From: Caenorhabditis elegans | Lineage: Eukaryota > Nematoda > Chromadorea > Rhabditida > Rhabditidae | Reading direction: 5' to 3' | Assembly (NCBI RefSeq): GCF_000002985.6 | Contig: NC_003281.10 | Coordinates: 3,906,001 to 3,970,000 of the forward strand | DNA length: 64,000 nucleotides | In this document: positions 12,873 through 23,550 of the stretch, one piece after another | How positions within the stretch are numbered: the first letter of the stretch is position 1 | Layout: each line of letters begins with the position of its first letter | The notes under the pieces: model-generated | Databases searched by the model: none | Told to the model about the DNA's origin: nothing | Seen by the model: only the letters and a program-made list of their open reading frames with translations | Translations under genes and position numbers: made by a program

Positions 12873-14638
12873 ATGTCCAAGCAAAATAACTTTCGCCGCT
12901 ACAACCCGCTTATCGATGAATGGGTTATTGTAGCCGTAAATCGGATAAATAGACCTTGGCAAGGTGCCAAGACGGAGAAATCAACTACAATTTCAACTTC
13001 TTCTAACACTGAACAATCAATCTTAAATCCGCTTGCTCCCGGCGGAACTCGATCTTCGGGAATTGCTAATGAGAATTATGTCAGCACTTATGTGTTTGAT
13101 AATGATTTTCCTTCTTTCACGGAGTTTGAAGAATGCGCTGGGAAGGATGGTTGGGGCGAATAAAATATATTTTAGAAATATGAAGAAATTTTAGAAAATG
13201 ATGATTTATTCAAACAACACGAAGTGAAAGGAGTTTGTAAAGTGATTTGTTATCACCCAAATAGTCAACTCACTTTAGCAACAATGGATGTTAAAGAGGT
13301 TTTTTTTATATTTGAAAATGGAAGACCTTGTGTCGATTTACGCTGCTCGTGTACTCCCCGAGGAGAAGTGTTCATTTGTTTTCTGCAGGGAAAAATCGTT
13401 AACAAAAACTTATTAATTTTCGATTTTCATCAGTTAAACACTAAATTGAAAGCTTACGAATGGCGAAAATTATCTGAAATTAAGAGATCAAGCCGAAAAC
13501 TGAAGTTTAAACTGTTATATTCCGTTCCAAAACAGTTCTCCTCGGGGAGTACACGAGCTGCGTAAATCTACACATGCCGAGGTAGAGATTTCACGGCTAT
13601 TCTCCCATTTCCAAGTATGAGCCCAACTACATCTAAAAATTAATGTTCAGGTCCGCGTTGTCATTGACATTTGGAACCAACAATATCTGGAGCTCGGCCC
13701 GAAATACGAATGGGTTCAAATCTTCGAAAATCGTGGAGCAGTTGTCGGATGTTCGAATATGCATCCACATGGGCAACTGTGGGCGTCAAATTATCTTCCG
13801 ACGCTGCCAATGAAGAAGCATGAGAGTCAAAAGGTCTCGCCACGAACTTGAAGTTCGAAAACCGAAGCTGCGCCTTTAAGAAGTACAGTAACCTCACTTC
13901 TTTGCAGTTTTACTTGAATTTCATATTTCCAATGTAGTTTTGAAACAAAATATGACACTTACAATTTTAAAAATCGTAAATAGTAAAATCTAAGAAAATT
14001 TCGGAATGGGTTACTGTACTTCTAAAAAAAACGTACATAATTTTTTGCGGGGCATTTCAAAAACCGGTAGAATAAATTAATATATTTCAGAAACATTTCG
14101 AAAAGCACGGGAAGGTTATGCTGATGGACTATCTGGAGCAGGAAACTCTAAAAAAGGAACGAATAATCATGAGAAATGAGCACTGGACTTGGCTCGTACC
14201 GTACTGGGCATTCTGGCCGTATGAGACAATGCTTCTACCAAATCGACACGTGGAACGATTCACTGATTTGGGAGAGGTTCGTAAATTTGAAATTATAATT
14301 TAAAAATGGCAAAAATTCCGCTATTCCAGGTTGAAAAGCAATCACTCTCTGAAATTCTTCGTTCTCTACTCATCAAGTACGACAATGTCTTTGAATGCTC
14401 ATTTCCCTACATGATGGGATGGTCTGGAGCCCCAACTGGCTCTTTTCTGACTGAAAATTGCTCATTTTGGCAGCTCCACTTGTCATTCTTCCCGCCACTT
14501 CTTCGTTCGGCGACTGTTCCGAAATTCCTTGCTGGATATGAAGTTTTTGCTGAAAAACAACGGGATCTTTCGCCGGAGATTGCTGCAAAAACGCTGAGCG
14601 AGATCGATGAAGAGCATTATTCAAAGAAATTGCAATAA
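12873..14638 (+). CDS. Galactose-1-phosphate uridylyltransferase (GALT)
   Basis: Leloir-pathway enzyme: UDP-glucose + galactose-1-phosphate gives glucose-1-phosphate + UDP-galactose. Exons: 12873-13149, 13195-13298, 13651-13833, 14091-14276 and 14330-14638; 1059 nt, 352 residues. The N-terminus [17 protein letters not shown], then [62 protein letters not shown] and [13 protein letters not shown] are all family signatures. The catalytic His-Pro-His is at about residues 165-167; the second His is the uridylylated nucleophile in this family. The first intron is the weakest call: a poor GTTGGG donor and the second of two TTTTAG acceptors are needed to keep frame. A TATTTTCAG two bases before the ATG suggests trans-splicing. 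Introns 2 and 3 hold repeats. The stop codon overlaps an AATAAA. Confidence 0.92.
13332..13580. repeat. Inverted-repeat (MITE-like) element in GALT intron 2
   Basis: GCTCGTGTACTCCCCGAGG at about 13344-13362 recurs as its exact reverse complement at about 13542-13560. The arms extend outward through GATTTACGC and GCGTAAATC to give about 40-bp arms around a centre of about 170 bp. A related single arm occurs in pat-3 intron 4. There is no coding capacity; the element is probably a non-autonomous DNA transposon. Confidence 0.75.
13868..14022. repeat. Palindromic repeat in GALT intron 3
   Basis: GCGCCTTTAAGAAGTACAGTAACC near 13871 is matched in reverse by GGTTACTGTACTTCT near 14008, giving a palindrome of about 150 bp. 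The GCGCCTTTAA core also occurs near 35630 in the desert, suggesting a dispersed family. Confidence 0.55.
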
Positions 14639-14645
14639 ATTTATT
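14634..14645. terminator. Palindromic bidirectional poly(A) signal AATAAATTTATT
   Basis: A perfect 12-bp palindrome reads AATAAA on both strands. On the plus strand it overlaps the GALT stop codon at 14636-14638. On the minus strand it lies about 56 nt beyond the METTL6-like stop at 14701, a normal distance for cleavage. A further plus-strand AATAAA near 14677 may be the main GALT signal. The use of each is inferred. Confidence 0.6.
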
Positions 14646-14700
14646 AACAACTTTAGTTAACAAGAACAAAACAATCGAATAAACATTTGAAAAAAAACAA

Positions 14701-15706
14701 TTAACTCTCTCTAATAAACCTGGCTTGCACAAAAATCCGCGGAGCTTTCAGGCCTTTTTGATGATTAACCGTCATTCTATGTAGATACTCCTTCCGAACA
14801 CATCGAAATCCAGATTTTTCAAAAACCTCCGAAAGCTCATTCAAATCAAAATAATAAGCTCTGGTGCCGTCTTGTCGAACATAAAATCGATCGGAAATTC
14901 TTGCTTCCCGGCCGAAACGAATCATAGCGTGATCATTGATACCGTAATCCCGGACTACAACAGAGCCTCCAATCTGGAACAAAAATTCCAATTTTATGTT
15001 GCTGGAAATTAAAAAAGCACTCACTTTTATCATTTTTCTTACATTTTCCGCTGAAATTTGATGTTTTTCGGGATGAATCGCGGATAGCACAAAAATAAGT
15101 GTAGCAAGATCAACTTGCTCTTCGAATGGAGATGAAACTGAAGGAATTGACAAATCCACGACAGATGTTGCTACGGAAAGCTGAAAATTTAATTTTAAAC
15201 GTTTCATATCAGAGTTTTTTGCACATACTTCAAGCTCTTTTGCGCGTTCCTCCAACAATTTCACCGCGTTGTCCGAAAAATCGAATGCAAAAAGTTTCAG
15301 ATTTGGAATTTCAGCGACTAATGGGAAAAGCATATTGCCGACGCCACATCCAGCTTCCAGATAGGAGATTTCTTTCTTAAATGAAAATTAAAAATTTTTC
15401 AGTGCAATTTCAGAATTAAAACCTCGAAATCTATGTCTGGGCACATCATTTTCAGATCTTCTGCACTCCAATTCCGATCCTTGAAGAAATTGTTTTTATT
15501 TCGATGATAGAATTTGTCCCAATTTTTTCGAGCGTCAATTTCCAGTTTATTTCGCTTGAAATCGCTTATACTCGTCTGAAAATTCATTTTTAAGCGTTTT
15601 TAAAAATACAGTTTTAGTTAAATACCTGTTTTGCCAGCTTTTCATGGTCATCTTCTGTTAATTCCCTTGAACTTTGACTTGAAAGAAAGCCCCCATCATC
15701 TGACAT
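14701..15706 (-). CDS. METTL6-like tRNA 3-methylcytidine methyltransferase
   Basis: SAM-dependent class I methyltransferase; METTL6 makes m3C32 in serine tRNAs. Exons: 15706-15626, 15575-15423, 15375-15229, 15180-15025 and 14973-14701; 810 nt, 269 residues, close to human METTL6 (about 280). Visible signatures are SDFKRNKLEIDARKNWDKFY and NNFFKDRNW near the N-terminus, the SAM-binding loop YLEAGCGVGN at about 83-92, the acidic partner region FAFDFSDNA, LIFVLSAIHPEKH, GGSVVVRDYGINDHAMIRF and DRFYVRQDGTRAYYF. These favour METTL6 over METTL2/8, whose N-termini are longer. The ATG follows ATTTTCCAG by five bases, a likely trans-splice site. The gene converges on the GALT gene and probably shares its poly(A) palindrome. 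Confidence 0.93.
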
Positions 15707-16451
15707 GTTTTCTGGAAAATTTTAAGCTTACACTAGTGTGGAAAAAGCAAGGAAAAAAGAAAAAAAAGAGGAAATTATGAAAAAAAAACAAAAAAAAATT
15801 AAAGTACAAAATTTCAACGACGCTCCGATCTCCCGCTATGTTTTGCGCGGAAGTTTAAATCACAGTTTCCAATTTAAATCTGAATTCAACAATTAAAAGC
15901 GACTAAATAGACATTTTCGTTCAAAATAAATATTTAAGCAAACATTCTTGAGCAATGTTCATAAAATATTGATCTTGTCGCTTCAATGTCCCCTCGAAAC
16001 AACCCAATTTGCTACAGGCAAACTATAAGTGACTACAAAAGAATAGAACAATAGATCATCATCATCTTTTAATGAATGATATTTTGAACTTGCCTACGTG
16101 ACAATTTACAATCTCATCGATGAACCCTCAAAGAAAACATTCTTATCATATCACTAATTGTCATCATTTTCATTTCGTCAGCCAGACCATGCCGAGTTCA
16201 TTTTTGCCTTTGATGACTTGTTGGTCGCTATATAAAAAGAATACATTTTTTAGTATTTGTAACATCCCATAGCTTTTTTTCTTGGTTTCATACTTTTTTA
16301 AAACATCTGTGCAGACAGTATTTTCAGCTGCATAGGTGGCCAGGTGGGCTTTTTATTTGTGGCCGCGAAAATGGAAAGCTCGGCCACGAAGCAAATTTAG
16401 CTGAAAAATATCCTTCTTTTCAAACCCTATGCTCCTTTTTTCAGATTCAAA
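15707..16451. promoter_or_regulatory. Divergent promoter region between the METTL6-like gene and nit-1
   Basis: 745 bp between divergent starts. It is AT-rich with no exon. A patch at about 16320-16400 contains GTGGCCAGGTGGGC and, in the opposite sense, GGCCGCG and CTCGGCCAC, resembling a small dispersed repeat. nit-1 has a CCTTTTTTCAG trans-splice site at about 16444. Confidence 0.5.
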
Positions 16452-17787
16452 ATGCCAAAAATTGCAATTGTTCAAGCGGGGACCCCACTATTTGATAAAC
16501 CAGCAACTCTGGAAAAAGTTAAGAAAAATGTGGAAGAAGCAGCTGGAAATGGAGCTGAACTAGTGCTCTTTCCTGAAGCTTTTATTGGTGGATATCCAAA
16601 ATGGAACAGCTTTGGAATCACAATGGGCACACGAACTCCAGAAGGAAGGAAAGAGTTTAAAAGGTGGGATGACCAAACTTTGAAATCACATACAACTCGA
16701 GTGTCTTTTGTTTTATCACAAAATTGTCAACTGACAAAATATGTGCCATTTCTTTTTCTACATTTTTTTGATGTCTTCACAATCGGCCGAGGCATAACTT
16801 TTCTGTTATAGATACTTCGAAAACGCCATCGAAGAGAACGGCGAGGAATCGAAGCTCATCGAATCTCTAGCAGCTCAGAATAATATCCATATTGTAATCG
16901 GAGTAGTTGAACGAGAAGCTTCAACCTTATACTGCTCTGTATTCTTTTACTCACCCTCCGGTTACCTTGGAAAGCACCGAAAACTCTTGCCAACTGCTCT
17001 AGAAAGATGTGTTTGGGGACAAGGTGATGGTTCAACAATGCCTGTGTTTAGTACAAGTGTTGGAAAAATTGGAAGTGCCATTTGCTGGGAGAATTATATG
17101 CCATTATATCGAATGACGCTTTACAGTAAAGGTTAGTAAATTTAATTTAACACCTAAATTCAAGAAATAATTAATTTCAGAAATCCAAATCTATCTAGCT
17201 CCAACTGTCGACGATAGAGATGTCTGGCTCTCTACCATGAGGACTATTGCATTAGAAGGAAGGTTAGTAAAGACCCTTGACTTCAAATTGCCTAGCCACA
17301 TATTTTGAAACCTCTCGATCCAAAATTTTGAGATCTTTGACTCTAAATTTCGAGTCCCTTGGCCCAAATTTTAGAATACTTTATCTCAAACTTGATGGGT
17401 CTTCACCTCCAATTTTGGAACCCCAGACCGTTTTCGGCCCCTGACCGTTCAAACTTCGAATTCTCCCAAATATTTTCTTCCAGATGCTTCGTAGTATCTG
17501 CATGTCAATTCCTCAAATCCTCCGACTATCCCTTGGATCACCCACTTCGAAAAGAACACGGTGAAGATAAAGTCTTGATTCGCGGTGGATCATGCGCAGT
17601 TGATCCACTTGGAACTGTGCTCGTGGAGCCAGATTTCACAAAAGAAACGATTCGCTACACGGAATTCGATCTTTCTGATTTAGCTCTTGGAAAAATGGAT
17701 TTAGACGTCGTCGGACACTACAGTAGGCCGGATGTATTCCAGTTGAAGGTCAATGAGAATTCACAGAGTACAGTAGTTAAGAAGTGA
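16452..17787 (+). CDS. nit-1: Nitrilase-family hydrolase NIT-1
   Basis: Carbon-nitrogen hydrolase of the nitrilase branch, resembling plant and bacterial nitrilases more than amidases. Exons: 16452-16663, 16812-17131, 17181-17262 and 17484-17787; 918 nt, 305 residues. The Glu-Lys-Cys catalytic triad is visible: Glu42 in [15 protein letters not shown], Lys128 in [13 protein letters not shown] and Cys162 in [24 protein letters not shown] and [14 protein letters not shown] are also family motifs. The physiological substrate in nematodes is not evident from sequence. The ATG is eight bases after a trans-splice acceptor. Intron 1 holds a dispersed-repeat relic and intron 3 a degenerate short tandem repeat. 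The 3' end overlaps that of the next, convergent gene. Confidence 0.93.
17263..17470. repeat. Degenerate ~22-bp tandem repeat in nit-1 intron 3
   Basis: Successive phrases of the type TTGACTCTAAATTTCGAGTCCC, TTGGCCCAAATTTTAGAATAC and TTTATCTCAAACTTGATGGGTC recur at about 21-23 bp spacing for six or so diverged units. They fill most of the intron. Confidence 0.5.
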
Positions 17788-17801
17788 ATTTAATTTCAAA
17801 A

Positions 17802-17807
17802 TTTATT
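17802..17807 (-). terminator. Minus-strand AATAAA inside the nit-1 3' UTR
   Basis: TTTATT on the plus strand at 17802-17807 gives AATAAA for the minus-strand gene ending at 18154. It lies only 15 bp from the nit-1 stop, so the minus-strand transcript would run about 350 nt past its stop and overlap the nit-1 3' UTR. Plus-strand AATAAA sites near 17849 and 17890 serve nit-1. Confidence 0.5.
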
Positions 17808-18153
17808 GTTCTAGTCTTGGAGGTGTGACTTCAAGGTCCAATGAATTTACAAATAAAACAATTTTTGTGTGAATTTTTTTTGTGTCGATCGCAATAAAAG
17901 GGGGAAAGCAGAAAATGATTAAGCGATGACGTGGCAGGGGAAGGAAAAATCGATCGATTCGATGAAGAAGAAGAGGACAAAAGTTGGAGGAAAATTCATT
18001 AATAATAACGAGACCAGCTAGCGGTTGAGCTTGTATAGTTGTGTGGGCGATAGCTGTTGAAGTGACGAAGACCACTGTTTCCATAACATGACCAGTACCA
18101 TGGGGCAGCTCTGTAACGGACTCTATGCATCATTATCTACGTGCAAAAAATAC

Positions 18154-20118
18154 TCACGTGGTTCCGAGATACTTGTTACTGTACATGTAGGAGCTCAAAC
18201 TTTTCGGGCGGCTGGTGATGTCATAATGTGTTTCATTGGCAAGATAGGAATAGCCGGAGTATCTGAAACAATTTGAAAATTTTAGATACAGGTATAAATG
18301 GAATTCTTACCCTCGTCTGGTTGTTATCGGTCGACTTTCAGCGGTCAACTGCGGAGGCGTGTAGCTGGGTGTTAATCCATAATTCCTATCAAATGAATAT
18401 GGCCGTCTGTAGTCTCCCTCTCGTCCGTACACATATCTGAAATGAAAAATCAAACAATTTTTGCATTTTAATGTGCTCTGTGGTTCTTGCCCAATAAAAA
18501 AGAATATCCTAGCTTCTTTTTTTATTTCTTCGATTGACATTTTGACGCCTTGAACTCTAGATGTTACACTAGAAAAGAGAAGATGCAGAACATTTTTTTG
18601 AACAGAAAATCTTCTAGAGATGTAAAGTTTGTCAAAAACATTTCGGAACAACAGGAACAGAAAAGCAGCATTTGACCCGCAAAAAAAACCCCAACGACTT
18701 ACTTATAAATAGGATAACTCCAGGTTCTCAATCCATAAACATCATATTTCCTGAATGGTTCGTTTTCCGATCGATAATGAATGTTTGTGTGATATGGAGC
18801 TGTTACGGTTGCCAATGGAGTTCTTGAACGATGCAAATTTCCGTCGTTCACATTGTTGACGGCGGAAATTTCACGAACTGGAGTGTAACTGCGACGGACA
18901 TGAGAAGCGTATCTCTTCTCATTGTCAACTGGTGTGTTCTCTCTGGACCATCTTGACAGGTATTTTTCCCTGAAAAATAAAGTTTAGTTTTATAACTTCC
19001 GCTCTTGATTATTTTACAAAGCAAAAACTTCCACACATATTCAAAAAAATATTTCGAAGAAATTCCAAAACATACCTAGAAATCGAGCTGAGATCGACAG
19101 ATCTGCTACGGTTGAAGCGATAATTGTTGTATTCTGGCATAGTTTCCAAACTTTCTTCGAGTTCTTCTTCGGTTAGTCTGAAAATTTTTTAAAATTTAAT
19201 TTGGTCCTCCAGCTTCTCCACTTGTTACTTACCTCTCAACGCACGGCGCTGCTGCAAGTCCTAACGTGTACTTTCTGGCCAACTTCTCCCACGATTGTCC
19301 ACGGGAGTCGTCAAGAAGCCGTTTTGCAGCGGCTAGTGCGTTTGCTCTGGAAATTCGAAAATTTAGGAGTTTTTAACAATATAGTTAACAATATAAAAAT
19401 AGAGTTAAAGTTTCGGAAATTAATCACTAAAGTTTTGAGGAAGTTCATACATTTTTGTGAAGCAGTAGCAAGCCTCATATCTCGGCTATTTCAAAATATA
19501 GCGAAAATGTTCTAGTTAGAAAATTTAGAAAACAAAGAAAACAAATATTACGTACGTATCAGTATCAGTTGAATATCAGTTGAAACTTTTTTGATAAAGT
19601 AAAAGGCAACTGAGATAAAATTTGTTAATATTATGTTCTCGGCCGAAGCTTTTCACGGTCCGTTTTTTGTTAAATGAAAAAAAAATTTCCAAAATTAAGA
19701 ATAATCAATTTTTAAAATTTTTTAAAGATTTCGTTTTGACCACTACAGTCAATCAGAATGCCGTATACACTCTATTCCCCTCAGGCTGTACAAGTTTTAT
19801 CAAAAAATTTTCAACTTATAACATAAGTGCCACATATTTTTGTTCCTTAGTTGAACATTTTATGATAAAACCAATGATAACCGAGATATAAGCTGCCGCA
19901 GTATAGAAAAGGTAATTCAAGACCCACAGGAAAAATAAAGTATACTTTTGCTTCAGATACTTTTCACAAAAATATAATTTTTAGCTTCAATAAATTATTA
20001 AATACCTAGTTGGTTCGGAATGAAACCGATGTCCCGGAGGGTTCTTTTCCTCCGGTAGTAGAGGTAACAACGGACCATCTTCAAATATTGGGTCAAGTTT
20101 TACAGACGAAGCAACCAT
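18154..20118 (-). CDS. Unrecognised Tyr/Arg/Ser-rich protein, 276 aa
   Basis: I do not recognise this family. Exons: 20118-20006, 19346-19233, 19177-19076, 18969-18703, 18436-18311 and 18262-18154; 831 nt with consistent phases at every junction. The N-terminus is Pro-rich (DGPLLPLLPEEKNPPGHRF). A compact helical stretch follows (ANALAAAKRLLDDSRGQSWEK, then KYTLGLAAAPCVERLTEEELEES). The rest is low-complexity and rich in Tyr, Arg and Ser (YNNYRFNRSRSVDLSSISRE, SRTPLATVTAPYHT, REGDYRRPYSFDRNYGLTPS). There is no signal peptide, membrane helix or Cys cluster. The composition suggests a cytoskeletal or filament-associated, largely disordered protein, but that is only inference. An upstream alternative start cannot be excluded; no trans-splice acceptor directly precedes the ATG. 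Confidence 0.8.
19735..19900. repeat. AT-rich dispersed repeat in intron 1 of the Tyr/Arg-rich gene
   Basis: Contains CTGTACAAGTTTTATCAAAAA, TTGAACATTTTATGATAAAACC and AACCGAGATATAAGCTGCCG. The GAGATATAAGC(C/T) phrase recurs near 57850 and in looser form near 51610 and 47868, always with nearby TTGACA or TTTTTGAT motifs. I read these as diverged copies of one palindromic AT-rich family. Confidence 0.45.
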
Positions 20119-22456
20119 ATGTTTTAGATAGTTTTGCGAAGTTATTGATTATCAGTTTATCAGAAGGGAATATATTGATAGCAAGATTTTTTTCGAGTTG
20201 GTGACAAAGTAACTTTTGTGATGCAACTGATGGGATAAGAAGGGGGATAAGATGAACGAAAACCTCTACAAATAGAGAATGTCTTTCTCTCTCTTAATCT
20301 ATTGTTTGAACACAAAAATAGTGGATAAATTGTAGAGTTTTTGGATGCGGGGGGTCATTGTTGGTGAGGTGTACTCTTTTGCAACACAATAATTTCGAAT
20401 TTGAAAGAAAAAATATGTTGTATCAATTTCGTGTAGGTGGTGGGAGAAATGAGGAAGTTGATGACTGATCAGCTTTGGTATTGAGTAATTTTTCCGATTA
20501 ACTTTGAAACAAAATATGTAGGATCACAGTTAACCGGGATCACTTTTTGAATGCGAAATTATGATTTGACAAGCTTGAAAAGTAGCAGAAGCTTCAAACA
20601 AAGAGTATTGCCTATTTCCTGGAATTTTGAAATTTTCAGCAATGCCGTCAAGGAACAATACATTCCACCCGGTCGAGATGCATTCATGAACAGACTAACG
20701 AAGTATTTTTTCCTGCCTTTTTTCAGTTTTACTATTAAAAAATAATTTTAGGCAAGGGTTTATATATTTGAAAACGATGAACTGGTTTTGAAAATCAGAA
20801 AATAAGAATCTTTCAAATGTTCCAAATACTTGTTTGGTTCAACTGGCAAATATAGTGATTTCCCTCCCCGATTCATCCAATTTGCCGGTTTATATCTCTG
20901 TTGTCTTATGTTTTATAAACAATGTTTTACTATTGAAATATAGAGAAATAATTTTTACCTGTTATGTCATTTGATAGTTCACTGATACAACCAAAAGGAA
21001 CCGAGAAATAAACTGATAAAATAGAGTAAGGTTGGTGCAATTTGATAAGGTGAGTACGGTATATCAGCTCCTTTTAAAATATAAAAAAATAAATAGCAGT
21101 ACAACTATCAAAAAATAAATAAAAAATATTTTTTAATTTGACAATTTTTGACAAAAGCAAAGACAATCGAGATGTGTGCTCTGAAAGTTGAGCAAAGTGG
21201 TGCAAGATTACTGGGATTGGAAAACCTGCTCAGATGCCAGGTTTTTTTATAATCTGGTACTTGCAAACTGACAACTGAAAAAAAGAAAAAGGGCGTCTGA
21301 TTTGGTCTTTTTGCAAGAAATCGCCTAGAGAGCTTTGGCCACTTTTGCGAAAATTTCCAACTACAATACACTCAATTAATTGTAATAATCTAACCAGAAT
21401 TCAACTTTATGAGACAAAAATCAAAAACTTGAGCAGTGAAGAAATGGCATGGCACATTGCTGATAATGGATCAACAACAACAAATGCTCAACGGCTCCCG
21501 GACGAGTCAATCCCATCCCTCTCATTCTCCCCCCCCAACACACAGCACAAAAACGACTGAAATGATGATGGTAAGATAGTGTTCAGATAATGGAGAGTTT
21601 AGAGACAGAGGATGATTCTTTAAACTGCACACATTCCCGCCAAGAAGATGGCACATCCCCCGCGTTTGGTCGATGGGGGACAGAGGAGCAAGGAGGGAGA
21701 TGATGATCGGAAGGTTCTCTCAGGTGCCAATGCGATTAGTTTTTGTTGGGCCGATTGGAAATCAATTGGAATAAAAGTGAGGGAGGAGGAGGAAAAGGCG
21801 GGATAAAGATGAAACAGATGTGCATGTGAAAATTTCAAAATGAACACATTGGCGAATTTCAGTTTTATGCTAGCAGGAAATTTTAATTATTACAAAGATT
21901 GAAAAAAAAATTATAAAAATTAGGCTGTTTGAAATTCGGCAATTGTTGAGTTGTGAAAAAAGTTCAATTCTCAAGATGAAAGACATAGTTATTCTTCACC
22001 AAAAAAACACACTCAATACAGTAGAAATTAGAAATTAGCATTGCGGAATTGCCAAAAAATTTGCTCGTTACGGGCTAAAAATTGCTAAAGCTACAAACAT
22101 AATAATTTTCAAGAAATATACTACAAAATGTATTTTATATGATTAACAATTAAATTTTTCGTGCGTTGACGATGTTGGTGATGGTGACGAGCGGCTAACA
22201 TAAGTACATTACAAGTCTGAATATTTTTTTATGACGGGTTACTGTACTCGTTGTTTTAAACAAAACTTATGAGCGTAGGATATCGTAAAAATTCTAAGCT
22301 TCAGAAGTTATTTTACTATTTCTATATTTAATTTTATAATTGAGTAAAACAATTAAATAAATTCATAAAAGTTCATTACGTGTACCTCTACAAACTACGT
22401 GTTTGGCTTTGAGTACGAATATCCTTGATTGAAATCAGTTCGATTTTAGTTTCAAA
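20119..22456. promoter_or_regulatory. Divergent upstream region (Tyr/Arg-rich gene and the 22.5-kb gene)
   Basis: 2.3 kb without a supported exon. GC-richer or pyrimidine-rich patches lie near 21480-21550 (a C-rich run CTCCCCCCCC) and 21640-21820 (GGGGGACAGAGGAGCAAGGAG and GAGGGAGGAGGAGG). A patch at 20645-20710 can be read as VKEQYIPPGRDAFMNRLTK after a TTTTCAG site, but nothing joins to it. The rest is AT-rich. Confidence 0.45.
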
Positions 22457-23128
22457 ATGGCGGATGCAAATGCAACGATCTGCTATTTGAATGGTCTCTC
22501 TCTTCACACAATCAATGAAGTCGAGAAGGTATGTTTTTCTAGAAAATTTCCAGAATGGAATCAAAATCTTTCAGATTTTGCTTGCTTTGCCAAAGAAAGG
22601 CGATCGCTGTGAAGTTCAAATGTCCAAACCGTTGAATAGATGTATCGGGCGTAGTACTGGTGACGTCATTGCTTCTAGGGTTGAGTACAAACTTTTTTAA
22701 AAATCTTTTCTTGGACATTTCTAGAGCGTGCAGATCCGTGATGAGCCAAAACCATTGTCTCTGTCGCCGCAGAAATCTGAGCAGGAAATCAAGAAGTCGT
22801 CGAAGAGCAAGAAACTTTCCGAAGACTGTTGTTTGAGATCGATTAAGGAAAGAGTGGAGATTGTGGTATAGTTATTTCAATATGCTCCAGAAACAATAAT
22901 AGTTTTTTGCAGGAAACTCGCAACGGTTCGGATGCTTTTGGCGCAAAGAAACTTCAATACAAGGTGTTGACTGATCAGGTTCGTGTCTCGCCAATCGTTT
23001 CATGCAACGGAGTGACTTTGGAGTTGGATGTCGAGGTGACAATTCCGGATCGTGATGAGAAGAAGAAATTGAAGTTGGAGATCGATCGCACCTTGTCTGT
23101 CTTGATCTTGTCTATCCGAAATCATTGA
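22457..23128 (+). CDS. Unrecognised small protein, 177 aa
   Basis: I do not recognise this gene. Exons: 22457-22528, 22575-22679, 22725-22865 and 22913-23128; 534 nt, all junctions phase 0. It is acidic at the N-terminus (MADANATICYLNG), then contains a Lys/Ser-rich linker (KSSKSKKLSEDCCLRS) and a C-terminal part of alternating hydrophobic strands (KLQYKVLTDQVRVSPIVSC, GVTLELDVEVTIPDRDEKKK). The latter looks like a small beta domain. There is no signal peptide or membrane helix. Introns are 45-47 nt, typical of this genome. The start has good context (CAAAATGG) and the upstream DNA is AT-rich. A clean AATAAA appears only at 23559, inside the last exon of the convergent gene on the other strand. 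Confidence 0.8.
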
Positions 23129-23240
23129 TTGAGAATCTGCCTTCTCTACCTTGTTCTTGAAAATGTTGCTGAGAAACTTCTTGAAAATAATTTATATTAT
23201 AGTCACAACAAGCATTGTCATTCATCGATGAATAGATATC

Positions 23241-23537
23241 TAGAAAAAGCCCAGATTTTTGTTCGAAGATCTGCAATTGTGTTGTGGAGACTTCAATGCT
23301 GCCAATTCAGTTACTTCCAACAATGAGCTGATCCCTTGGATCTTCAAACATGTATTCCTCAACTCTAACAACCACGGCGACGTACAACTTTTTGACCTCT
23401 TCCCATCTATTTCTACTAAACAAGGTGTTTTAGGATCGAGACCAGAAACTTTTATTGGAATACAGATTATGTTAAACGCGTTTTCAAAAACACAGCAGCC
23501 TATACACAAACGCAGACCTTCAAACTTTTATTCATAA
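23241..23537 (+). pseudogene. Exon-like ORF with a GDFNAAN motif, possible LINE endonuclease relic
   Basis: The frame opens after a stop at 23241-23243 and ends at 23537, with base composition unlike a normal 3' UTR of this genome. The translation includes LQLCCGDFNAANSVTSN and ELIPWIFKHVFLN, then GDVQLFDLFPSISTKQG. The GDFN motif followed about 35-40 residues on by QLFDLFP resembles the endonuclease/exonuclease/phosphatase domain of LINE-type elements (GDFN, then QLV-x-P-T). No reverse transcriptase follows. Its nature as a relic is inference; it may equally be an unusual 3' UTR of the 22.5-kb gene. Confidence 0.25.
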
Positions 23538-23550
23538 AAACGAAACAAGT

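Noticed and set aside
15126..15380. Plus-strand open frame across the METTL6-like gene
   Set aside because: A shadow of the minus-strand exons, which encode clear methyltransferase motifs.
20551..20745. Possible exon encoding VKEQYIPPGRDAFMNRLTK
   Set aside because: One acceptor-like site precedes it, but no donor or neighbouring exon joins in frame and no family is recognised.
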